From 13-2-20CM-66-19 sp036273735 (GTDB taxonomy: Bacteria > Pseudomonadota > Gammaproteobacteria > Steroidobacterales > Steroidobacteraceae), in contig DASUHA010000014.1 in assembly GCA_036273735.1 (NCBI GenBank), positions 1-64,000 on the forward strand: a stretch of 64,000 nt of DNA, read 5' to 3'. Made by a program: the position numbers and the translations under genes. This document shows positions 50,483 through 58,003 of the stretch, one piece after another (position 1 is the stretch's first letter; each line of letters opens with the position of its first letter). Below the pieces are notes generated by a model, which was given only the letters and a program-made list of their open reading frames with translations, did no database searches and was not told where the DNA came from.

Positions 50483-53400
50483 ATGAACGTCTCCAGGCCA
50501 TTCGTCATGCGGCCCGTCGCCACGACGCTGCTCTCATGCGGCCTCGCACTTGCAGGGCTTGCCGCCTACTTCCTGCTGCCGGTCTCCTCCATGCCGACGG
50601 TCGACTTCCCCGCCATCGTGGTCATGGGGACTCTTCCTGGTGCGAGCCCGGAGACGGTCGCCACCAGCGTCACGACACCGCTCGAGCGGCACTTGAGCGC
50701 CATCGCGGGCGTCGACGAGATGACCTCGGAGAGCTCGGAGGGGAGCTCCCGCATCATCCTGCTCTTCGACCTCAATCGCGACATCCACGGCGCCGAGAGT
50801 GACGTGCAGGCGGCGATCGAGGCGGCGCGGCAGGACCTGCCGGGCTCGCTGCGCGAGAATCCGACCTATCACGCCTTCAATCCCTCCGATGCGCCCATCC
50901 TCATCCTGGCGCTGACCTCCGATACGCTGCCCATCGGAGATCTCTACGATGCCGCCTCGACGGTCATCCAGCAGAAGCTGCTGCAGATCGAGGGCGTCGG
51001 CGATGTCTCCCTCGGCGGCAGCTCGCTGCCGGCGGTGCGCATCGACCTCAATCCGCAGGCGCTCTTCAAGTACGGCATCGGGCTCGAGGATGTACGCGCG
51101 GCCATCGCGGCGGCCAACGCCAACGCCCCCAAGGGCGCGCTCGATGACCCGCAGCGGCGCTACCAGATCTATGTCAATGACAGCGCCACCGACCCGGCGC
51201 AGTACCGCTCTCTCATCGTCGCTTACCGTAACGGCGCGGCGGTACGGCTGGGCGACATCGCGACGATAGGCGAGGGCGTCGAAGACGTGCGCAATCTGGG
51301 CCTCGCGGACGGGAATCGAGCGGTGCTCATGGTGATCCGCAAGCAGCCGGGCGCCAACATCATCGACACGGTCGATGCGATCAAGGCAGTGGTCCCGCAG
51401 ATCCGTGCGTCGATCCCCGCGGGCATCAATCTCATCGTCACCAACGATCGGACGCAAAGCATCCGCGCCTCCCTGCACGATGTCGAGGTCACGCTCCTCA
51501 TCTCGCTGCTGCTGGTCGTCACGGTCGTGCTGGTCATGTTGCGCAATCCCCGCGCCGCGCTGGTCCCGGCAGTGGCCGTCCCGCTCTCCCTGGTGGGTAC
51601 CTTCGGGGTGATGTACCTCCTCGGGTTCAGTCTGAACAATCTCTCGCTCATGGCGCTCACCGTCGCGACCGGGTTCGTCGTCGACGATGCCATCGTCGTC
51701 ATCGAGAACATCACCCGCCACGTCGAGGCAGGTGTACCGCGTCTGCAGGCTGCGCTGGACGGCGCGCGCGAGGTGGGCTTCACCGTTCTCGCGATGAGCG
51801 TTGCGCTGATTGCCGTGTTCATCCCCATTCTCATGATGGGCGGCCTGGTCGGGCGCGTGCTGCGCGAGTTCGCCATGACCCTGGCCGTCACCGTGGTGCT
51901 CTCGCTCGTCATCTCGCTCACCCTGACTCCGATGCTCTGCGGACGGATCCTGCGCCCGCCACCGCATCTCGGGCGATTCCTGCTGGCGGTGGAGCGCGGC
52001 TTCAATGCCCTGCGTGAGCTCTACGGCCGCTCGCTGGCCGATGCGATCCGTCATCCGCGAGCGGTCATGCTGGTGCTGCTCGGCGTGGTGGTGCTCAACT
52101 TCTATCTTTTCGCCATCGTGCCGAAGGGGTTCTTCCCGCAGGAGAGCTCCGGGGCGCTGATGGGCTTCGTGCGCGCCGACCAGAGCATCTCCTTCCAGGC
52201 GATGCAGCAGAAGATGCTGCGCATCGTGAGAACGGTCAGCCGCGATCCGGCGATCGCGCACGTGGTCGCTTTCACGGGCGGCGGCGGCGGCGGGCACTTC
52301 GGCGGCGCGATCAACACCGGGCAGATGTTCGCGGAGCTCAAGCCCATTTCCGAGCGCAAGGTCAGCGACGATGCCGTCATCGCACGCGTGCGCAGGGCGC
52401 TCTCCGGCGTCACCGGCGCGCGGCTCTTCCTGCAATCCTCGCAGGACATTCACATGGGTGGCCGGCAGGGCTTCGCGGAGTATCAGTACACACTGCTCTC
52501 CGATGACCTCGCGACTCTCAGCGCCTGGACACCGAAGATCACCGAGGCCCTGGAGAACAGCAGTGCCATCGAGGATGTGAGCTCCGACAGGCAGGAGAGC
52601 GGGCTCGACGTGCGTCTGGACATCGATCGCGCCACTGCCGCGCGGCTCGGCGTCGACATGTCGGAGGTCGACAACACGCTCTATGACGCATTCGGGCAGC
52701 GGCTGGTCTCGACCATCTATCAGGACATGAATCAGTACCACGTCGTGATGGAGGTCGACCCGCGCTTCTGGCAGAGCCCGGAGACTTTGAAGGACATCTA
52801 CGTCAGTACCTCCGGCGGTGCGCTGAGCGGCACGCAGTCGAGCGCACCGGCCTCGGGGGCCTTCCAGGTGCCGGCGGGCGCGAGCGGGGGCAACGCCGCC
52901 TCTCGAGCGGCGTCGGCATCGAGCACCACGGCGAGCACGGCAGCGGGCACGGCAGCGGGCACGGCAGCGGGCACGGCAGCGAGCAGCGCCGCGCAGAACT
53001 TCCAGCTCAATCAGCTCACCAACAGTACCGGCAAGGCTTCCACCGGCTCATCGCTCAGCACCCGGCAGGAGACCATGGTGCCGCTCTCGGCCTTCAGCCA
53101 CTACGGCCCCGGAACGACGCCGCTCGCCGTCAACCACCAGGGCCCGTTCGTCGCCGCGACCTTCTCGTTCAATCTGCCGGACGGCGAGCCGCTCGGCACA
53201 GCGGTGGCGGCCATCAACCACGTGATGCAGGACCTGCACGTGCCGATCTCCATCCACGGAGAGTTCGCGGGAACCGCGAGATTATTCCGGCAAACGATCG
53301 TGGAGGAGCCGCTGCTCATCCTCGCTTCCCTGATCGCGGTCTACATTGTGCTCGGAGTGCTCTACGAGAGCCTGACACAGCCCATCACCATTCTCTCGAC

Positions 53401-53857
53401 TCTGCCCTCGAGCGGTATCGGGGCGGTGCTCGCGCTGCTCCTCTTCGGGGAGTCCTTCACCCTGATTGCGCTGATCGCGGTGATCCTCCTCATCGGCATC
53501 GTTCTGAAGAACGCCATCATGATGGTGGACGTGGCTCTCGAGACGCAGCGCCACGGTAAGGAGGGAGCCGCGAAAGCGATCCACGATGCATGCATGCTGC
53601 GCTTCCGACCCATCATGATGACCACTCTCGCGGCAATGCTCGGTGCGCTGCCGCTCGCGGTGATGACGGGGCAGGGCTCCGAGATGCGCCGCCCCCTCGG
53701 CATCGCGATCGTCGGAGGGCTCTTCATCAGCCAGATCCTGACGCTCTACACGACGCCGGTCGTCTACATTTATCTCGATCGCTTCCGCCTATGGATCAAG
53801 AGAACCTTCCGTCGCCGCGAAAGGCACCTGCCGTCTCCCGGAGCGCAGCCGGTATGA
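50483..53857 (+). CDS. RND efflux inner-membrane transporter 2 (MdtC-like) with a low-complexity insert
   Basis: An 1124-residue protein. The start MNVSRPFVMRPVATTLLS is an ATG 13 bases after the previous stop; longer frames are overlap. Core RND motifs are intact (GFVVDDAIVVIENI, IGIVLKNAIMMVDVAL). It is about 80 residues longer than usual because of an insert at roughly 778-860 in the second porter-domain region, rich in Ala, Ser, Thr and Gly and partly made of repeated TAAG units. The flanks (LKDIYVSTSGG and MVPLSAFSHYGPG) would join normally without it, so it should be a surface loop in the periplasm. The stop overlaps the next gene (ATGA). Confidence 0.92.
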   Translation: MNVSRPFVMRPVATTLLSCGLALAGLAAYFLLPVSSMPTVDFPAIVVMGTLPGASPETVATSVTTPLERHLSAIAGVDEMTSESSEGSSRIILLFDLNRDIHGAESDVQAAIEAARQDLPGSLRENPTYHAFNPSDAPILILALTSDTLPIGDLYDAASTVIQQKLLQIEGVGDVSLGGSSLPAVRIDLNPQALFKYGIGLEDVRAAIAAANANAPKGALDDPQRRYQIYVNDSATDPAQYRSLIVAYRNGAAVRLGDIATIGEGVEDVRNLGLADGNRAVLMVIRKQPGANIIDTVDAIKAVVPQIRASIPAGINLIVTNDRTQSIRASLHDVEVTLLISLLLVVTVVLVMLRNPRAALVPAVAVPLSLVGTFGVMYLLGFSLNNLSLMALTVATGFVVDDAIVVIENITRHVEAGVPRLQAALDGAREVGFTVLAMSVALIAVFIPILMMGGLVGRVLREFAMTLAVTVVLSLVISLTLTPMLCGRILRPPPHLGRFLLAVERGFNALRELYGRSLADAIRHPRAVMLVLLGVVVLNFYLFAIVPKGFFPQESSGALMGFVRADQSISFQAMQQKMLRIVRTVSRDPAIAHVVAFTGGGGGGHFGGAINTGQMFAELKPISERKVSDDAVIARVRRALSGVTGARLFLQSSQDIHMGGRQGFAEYQYTLLSDDLATLSAWTPKITEALENSSAIEDVSSDRQESGLDVRLDIDRATAARLGVDMSEVDNTLYDAFGQRLVSTIYQDMNQYHVVMEVDPRFWQSPETLKDIYVSTSGGALSGTQSSAPASGAFQVPAGASGGNAASRAASASSTTASTAAGTAAGTAAGTAASSAAQNFQLNQLTNSTGKASTGSSLSTRQETMVPLSAFSHYGPGTTPLAVNHQGPFVAATFSFNLPDGEPLGTAVAAINHVMQDLHVPISIHGEFAGTARLFRQTIVEEPLLILASLIAVYIVLGVLYESLTQPITILSTLPSSGIGAVLALLLFGESFTLIALIAVILLIGIVLKNAIMMVDVALETQRHGKEGAAKAIHDACMLRFRPIMMTTLAAMLGALPLAVMTGQGSEMRRPLGIAIVGGLFISQILTLYTTPVVYIYLDRFRLWIKRTFRRRERHLPSPGAQPV
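52939..52974 (+). repeat. 12-bp tandem repeat inside the RND gene
   Basis: Three perfect copies of GGCAGCGGGCAC, with degenerate copies on both sides (from about 52925 to 52990). The unit keeps the frame and encodes alternating Ala-Ala-Gly-Thr. It is a candidate for in-frame length variation by slippage. Confidence 0.8.
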
Positions 53858-55368
53858 GTTGTCGGACGCGCCTCCGCAAGCCGCCCGTACGATCCCGCGG
53901 CAGGGTGTTTGCCGGCGCGGGCCCGTCACTGGCCGCGGCAGCTTGTGTCCTCGCGCTCGACGCGTGCGCCGTAGGGCCGAACTACCATCGGCCGTCGGTG
54001 CCGCCGGCGCCTGCATTCAAGGAGGGACAGGGTTGGGCGCCGGCAACGCCTGCGCAGATCTCCGGCGAGGAGTGGTGGTCGGTTTATGACGACCCCGTCC
54101 TGTCCTCGCTCGAGAAGCAGGTCGAGGTCTCGAATCAGAACCTCAAGGCCGCGGTGGCCTCCTACTACGCTGCGCGGGAAGCGGTCGGCGTCACACGGGG
54201 CACGCTCTTCCCGAGCATCGGGCTCGGCGGCAGCGGTACCCGCACCGGGGGCTCCGCCCGAAGCAACCTGTCTCTCAGCGGGCTGCCTGTCGGGGTCGTG
54301 CAGGGCGGCTCCAGCACCCGCACGCTCTACGATGCCAACGCGAACGCGAGTTGGGATCTCGACATCTGGGGCAAGATCCGCCGCCAGCTCGAGGGCGACC
54401 TGGCGCAGGCACAGGCAAGCGCCGCGGACGTGGCTGCCGCCCGGCTCTCCGCACAGGCGGCGCTGGCGACGGACTACTTCCAGCTGCGGGCCGCGGAGCA
54501 GCAGCTGCGCCTCCTGAAAACATCAGTGCAGGACTACCAGGTGTCGCTGCAGATTGCGCAGAACCGTGTCAATGCAGGCGTGACGACGCTTGCAGACGTC
54601 TATTCCGCACGTACGCTGCTGGAGAATACGCAGTCACAGGAGAACACGGTGGAGCTCACCCGGGCGAAGTTGGAGCATGCGATTGCGGTGCTGATCGGGA
54701 AGGCACCGGCGGCGCTGACTCTCGCGCAGGGTGAGCTGGCCGCTACGGTCCCGGTCGTTCCGGCGGGCGTGCCCTCGCAGCTGCTGCTGCGCCGCCCGGA
54801 TATCGCCGCAGCGGAACGCACCGTCGAAAACGCCAATGCGCAGATCGGCGTTGCGGAGTCGGCGTGGTTCCCCAGCCTGACGCTGTCAGGCGCGTACGGC
54901 TACGAGTCCTCATCGCTCGCCACCCTGATCCGCGCGAGCAACTCTGTCTGGTCCTTCGGGCCGTCTCTGGCGGAAACCGTCTTCAACGGCGGCGCAAGGG
55001 TCGCGCAGACGCGCGAAGAGCGTGCGCTATACGACTCTGCGGTAGCGACCTACCGCCAGACGGTGCTGAGCGCGTTTCAGCAGGTCGAGGACGATCTCGC
55101 GACGCTGCGGTACCTGCAGACAGACTATGCCCAGGAGCAGCAAGCGCTCGCCGACGCGGAGCGATCCGAAGCGCTGACGCTCAATCAGTACAAGGCGGGC
55201 GTTGCCGACTACGCGAGCGTACTGACAGCGCAGACCGCACGACTCAACACGGAGATCACCGCGCTCGACGTCCAGAATCAGCGGTTGGTCGCCAGCGTGG
55301 ACCTGATCGACGCCATCGGCGGCGGCTGGAGCAGTGCCCGGTTGCGAGACCGCTCGCCCATCAATTGA
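53854..55368 (+). CDS. Outer-membrane efflux lipoprotein (NodT/OprM family)
   Basis: A 504-residue protein; the ATG overlaps the RND stop. The signal peptide ends in a lipobox (LALDAC), followed by AVGPNYHRPSVP, the typical mature start of NodT proteins. Two internally related outer-membrane efflux repeats follow (long helices about 60-270 and 275-480, e.g. LARRPDIAAAERTVENANAQIGVAESAWFPSL-like). It forms the trimeric exit duct for the RND pumps upstream. It overlaps the convergent lipoprotein gene by 8 bases. Confidence 0.92.
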   Translation: MSCRTRLRKPPVRSRGRVFAGAGPSLAAAACVLALDACAVGPNYHRPSVPPAPAFKEGQGWAPATPAQISGEEWWSVYDDPVLSSLEKQVEVSNQNLKAAVASYYAAREAVGVTRGTLFPSIGLGGSGTRTGGSARSNLSLSGLPVGVVQGGSSTRTLYDANANASWDLDIWGKIRRQLEGDLAQAQASAADVAAARLSAQAALATDYFQLRAAEQQLRLLKTSVQDYQVSLQIAQNRVNAGVTTLADVYSARTLLENTQSQENTVELTRAKLEHAIAVLIGKAPAALTLAQGELAATVPVVPAGVPSQLLLRRPDIAAAERTVENANAQIGVAESAWFPSLTLSGAYGYESSSLATLIRASNSVWSFGPSLAETVFNGGARVAQTREERALYDSAVATYRQTVLSAFQQVEDDLATLRYLQTDYAQEQQALADAERSEALTLNQYKAGVADYASVLTAQTARLNTEITALDVQNQRLVASVDLIDAIGGGWSSARLRDRSPIN

Positions 55369-55864
55369 TCGTTGCGGTGACCTCGGCCGAGACGGGGCTC
55401 TCCGTGCCCTCGGAATTGACTGCGGCCACCGAGAAGTAGTACGTCCCGGGCTGCAGGTCGTCGACCACGTAGGTAGCGATCCCCGGATTCGGAACGGAAA
55501 TCTTATGCGTGTAGTAGCCGGATGCGGGCCCGTAAAGGATGTCGTAGCCGGCCAGATCCGTCAGCGTCGTGCCATCCATGTTTTCCGTCGGCGGCATCCA
55601 GTTGATCGTGACGGCTTTGCCGCCTGCGGGTGGGGGATTGCTGCCGCTGGTGCTACTGCTGCTGCTGCCGCCATCGGCTCCAGCGCCGCTCGTCGAAGTG
55701 GAGACCGGACTTGAAGCGTTAGGCGGCGTCGAGGCGGTAGCTGCCGACGTCGACGCGCTGTCCGCGGCACCTCCACCGCAGGCAGAGAGTGTGAGCCACA
55801 GCCCTGCCATGACACATAGATAGACCTCGCGGTGCGACCCGCGTCCCCGTTTGGCGTTCGTCAT
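55361..55864 (-). CDS. Fn3-like lipoprotein, paralogue of 29430-29903
   Basis: A 167-residue lipoprotein. Signal with lipobox LTLSAC, a long Ser/Thr/Ala/Pro linker (about residues 30-85), and a fibronectin type III-like domain (VTINWMPPTENMDGTTLTDLAGYDILYGP, LQPGTYYFSVAAVNSEGTESPVS). It shares TDLAGY, YGxAS and PGTYYF with its paralogue. Its leader carries a GEMM-I riboswitch and a consensus sigma-54 promoter, so it appears to be under both PrsR/RpoN and c-di-GMP. An envelope or matrix role is inferred. Confidence 0.8.
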   Translation of the reverse strand: MTNAKRGRGSHREVYLCVMAGLWLTLSACGGGAADSASTSAATASTPPNASSPVSTSTSGAGADGGSSSSSTSGSNPPPAGGKAVTINWMPPTENMDGTTLTDLAGYDILYGPASGYYTHKISVPNPGIATYVVDDLQPGTYYFSVAAVNSEGTESPVSAEVTATIN

Positions 55865-55986
55865 TAAATACCCCGAACCGTGCGACCCGTTGCCGGTCTT
55901 GTAACGGGCGAGTCCTTCAGTTCAGGAGAGTGCTCGAAGCGTTCAGCCGCGACGTGGCTGTTCCTTCACAGGGCTGCTGACATGCG

Positions 55987-56006
55987 CTGCGCATCGGCAT
56001 GCGCAG
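55987..56006 (-). promoter_or_regulatory. Hairpin just after the GEMM aptamer, possible expression platform
   Basis: CTGCGCAT and ATGCGCAG form a perfect 8-bp stem around a 4-base loop, 12 bases downstream of the aptamer on the minus strand. No U-run follows, so if it is the expression platform it would act by another route, such as translation control or an antiterminator; the ribosome-binding site is about 120 bases further on. Confidence 0.4.
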
Positions 56007-56017
56007 TAATCAGGACC

Positions 56018-56106
56018 ACCCCGGCAACTCCGCTGTCGTAGGCTTCGCGCCGTTAGACCGTGAGTTTTGCGACACCCGCCTTTCGACGGGTTTTGCGCGT
56101 TGCGCC
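56018..56106 (-). ncRNA. Class I cyclic-di-GMP riboswitch (GEMM-I), second copy
   Basis: Read leftward: GCGCAAAACC, a 6-bp stem CCCGTC/GGCGGG with a GAAA (GNRA) tetraloop (56092-56077), then TGTCGCAAAACTCACGGTC, a variable arm, and GACAGCGGAGTTGCCGG (about 56037-56021). These elements occur in the GEMM-I order with the same spacing as the copy at 8218-8312, with some departures from consensus (AAAACC for AAACC, GTGTCGCAAAAC for GGGACGCAAAGC). It lies about 150 bases before the lipoprotein ATG and 25-30 bases after the predicted sigma-54 start site. Confidence 0.8.
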
Positions 56107-56139
56107 GCCGGATGCGAGCCGACCGCGCGCCTGATGTAT

Positions 56140-56155
56140 TGCAACGCCTGTGCCA
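56140..56155 (-). promoter_or_regulatory. Consensus sigma-54 (-24/-12) promoter
   Basis: Read leftward: TGGCACAGGCGTTGCA, a perfect match to TGGCAC-N5-TTGCA. The transcript should start near 56129 and enter the GEMM aptamer about 25 bases later, then the Fn3 lipoprotein gene. On the opposite strand the adjoining AGGCACGATAAACGCC (56155-56170) has GG-N10-GC spacing, so a weaker divergent sigma-54 promoter for the gene at 56505 is possible; the two -24 boxes form the palindrome GTGCCAGGCAC. Confidence 0.82.
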
Positions 56156-56504
56156 GGCACGATAAACGCCCGAAATATGGAGTGTTCGAGACGTAAGCTC
56201 GAGCTTGGCAGAACGCCTCGCGGCACTTACCGTCTGTACATGCAGACAGTTGGTGTTGACTCCAGCGCTGCGATTTAACTAAGCATTTGAATTTGCCGCT
56301 GAAATCGCTCGTCGCGGATGGCCGACAGTGCGGTCGCTCTGCGTCGCCAGCCCGAGCACCAAATCGCCGTCACGATGTCGAACGGTGACAGGCGCCGACC
56401 ACGACGGGCGAGGCCCCGAATTGCGCCGAGCAATCTAGATCAGGAGCGATGCTTGCTGTTTTCGGGCACACCCTGGGTGTACTCCCGCGACCGGCTCCCC
56501 TTGG
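56156..56504 (+). other. Leader region of the second WcaJ-like gene
   Basis: No gene found. It begins with the possible rightward sigma-54 boxes (56155-56170). GTCTGTACATGCAGAC (about 56231-56246) is a 5-bp inverted repeat with a 6-base loop. AT-rich DNA at 56270-56300 may hold a sigma-70 promoter. No riboswitch core on this strand. Confidence 0.35.
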
Positions 56505-57926
56505 ATGACCAGCGAAGCCCTTTCATTCACCCGCAGCTTCTCCATTGCCCTGGTAGCCCTCGTGGAAGCGATGGCCCCACCCGCAGTGTCGGTAGGATTG
56601 CTCTATGGGCTGTGCTGGGCTTATGACGCCCAGTTCAAGGGTTCTTTCATCGTCCTCGCGATTCTGGTCGCAGCTCTCTCGATACTGGTGCCGCCCCCGC
56701 GGACGCGCCCGCAGGGCTCTCCAGCCCTGCTGTCGCCCACCTGGCCGCTGGCGGGCCGGGTGCTCGCACGCTGGCTGATCATCGTTGGCATCATGCTCGC
56801 GATCGGCTTCCTCACCAAGTACTCGGTCAACTTTTCGCGCAAGATCGTCGCGTCGTGGATCGTGGCCACCCCGGCGTGCCTGATCCTGGTGATGCTCTGT
56901 CTGCAGGAGCTGCGGCGCCGATTGATGTATGACCCGAAGATGGTGCGCCGGGTGGCCTTCGCGGGCTTGAATGACAGCAGCATGGCCCTCGCCCGCAGCA
57001 TTGGCGAGAGTGGTGAGCTCGCGGGCCTGAAGGTCGAGGGATTCTTCGACGATCGCAGCGCCGAGCGGCTGGGCTTGCCCGGCGCGCGCGCGCGCCTGCT
57101 CGGCCGGCTGCCGGACCTGGCTTCGTGGGTGAAGCGGCGCGGCATAGACGTTGTCTTCGTCGCGCTTCCGGTGCGGCACATCCAGCGCGTCATGCAGCTC
57201 CTCGATGAGCTGCGCGACACCACCGTATCGATTTACTACGTGCCGGACATTTTTGCCATCGATCTCATCCAGGCTCGAAGCGGCGAGCTCTTCGGCACCC
57301 CCGTGGTCGCGCTGTGCGAGACGCCGTTCTGCGGCTATCGCGGCGTCATCAAGCGGATCACCGACATCACGTTCGCCACTTCGATTCTGGTGGTGGCCGC
57401 GCCATTGATGCTCGCGCTCGCCGTGTTGGTGCGGATGTCGTCTCCCGGCCCGATCATCTTCGCCCAGCGCCGCTACGGACTCGACGGTCGGGAAATCACC
57501 GTGTGGAAGTTCCGCACGATGACGGTGCTCGAGGATGGCGAGCGGGTCGTGCAGGCGAGGAGGGGGGATGCGCGCATCACGGCAGTGGGCCGGTTCATGC
57601 GGCGCTACTCGCTGGACGAGCTGCCGCAGCTCTTCAACATCCTGCAGGGGCGCATGAGCCTCGTCGGACCGCGACCGCACGCCGTGGCGCACAACGAGGA
57701 ATATCGGAAGCTGATCAAGGGCTACATGATCCGCCACAAGGTGCCCCCCGGGATGACCGGGCTCGCGCAGGTGAATGGTTGCCGGGGAGAGACCGCGCGG
57801 GTGGAGGAGATGCAGGCGCGGGTCAACTACGACCTCGAATACCTGCGCCGCTGGACGCCGCTGCTCGACCTGAAGATCCTGCTGCTCACCGCGATCGTGC
57901 TCCTGCGGGGCGAGAAGGCGTACTGA
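56505..57926 (+). CDS. Undecaprenyl-phosphate glucose phosphotransferase-like (WcaJ type), second copy
   Basis: A 473-residue membrane protein colinear with 22674-24104. N-terminal transmembrane helices and a nucleotide-fold middle (RVAFAGLNDSSMALARSI) precede the sugar transferase domain: KRITDITFATSILVVAAPL, FAQRRYGLDGREITVWKFRTM, YSLDELPQLFNILQGRMSLVGPRPHA, VPPGMTGLAQVNGCRG and DLEYLRRWTPLLDLKIL. It primes repeat-unit synthesis for what seems to be a second glycan, because GT39, Wzx and Wzy genes follow in the same direction. Confidence 0.92.
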   Translation: MTSEALSFTRSFSIALVALVEAMAPPAVSVGLLYGLCWAYDAQFKGSFIVLAILVAALSILVPPPRTRPQGSPALLSPTWPLAGRVLARWLIIVGIMLAIGFLTKYSVNFSRKIVASWIVATPACLILVMLCLQELRRRLMYDPKMVRRVAFAGLNDSSMALARSIGESGELAGLKVEGFFDDRSAERLGLPGARARLLGRLPDLASWVKRRGIDVVFVALPVRHIQRVMQLLDELRDTTVSIYYVPDIFAIDLIQARSGELFGTPVVALCETPFCGYRGVIKRITDITFATSILVVAAPLMLALAVLVRMSSPGPIIFAQRRYGLDGREITVWKFRTMTVLEDGERVVQARRGDARITAVGRFMRRYSLDELPQLFNILQGRMSLVGPRPHAVAHNEEYRKLIKGYMIRHKVPPGMTGLAQVNGCRGETARVEEMQARVNYDLEYLRRWTPLLDLKILLLTAIVLLRGEKAY

Positions 57927-58003
57927 TGGCAAGAAGTGATCGAGCATGCGGCCGCCGGCAGCCGAGCCGATGCTGACGGCGACGCGGCCGCCGTGAGACG
58001 CGA

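Noticed and set aside
50534..52741. Leftward open frame of 735 codons opposite the second RND transporter
   Set aside because: It is rich in His, Arg, Asp and Glu without domain patterns, lies wholly antisense to a clear RND gene, and is the usual antisense artefact of high-GC coding DNA.
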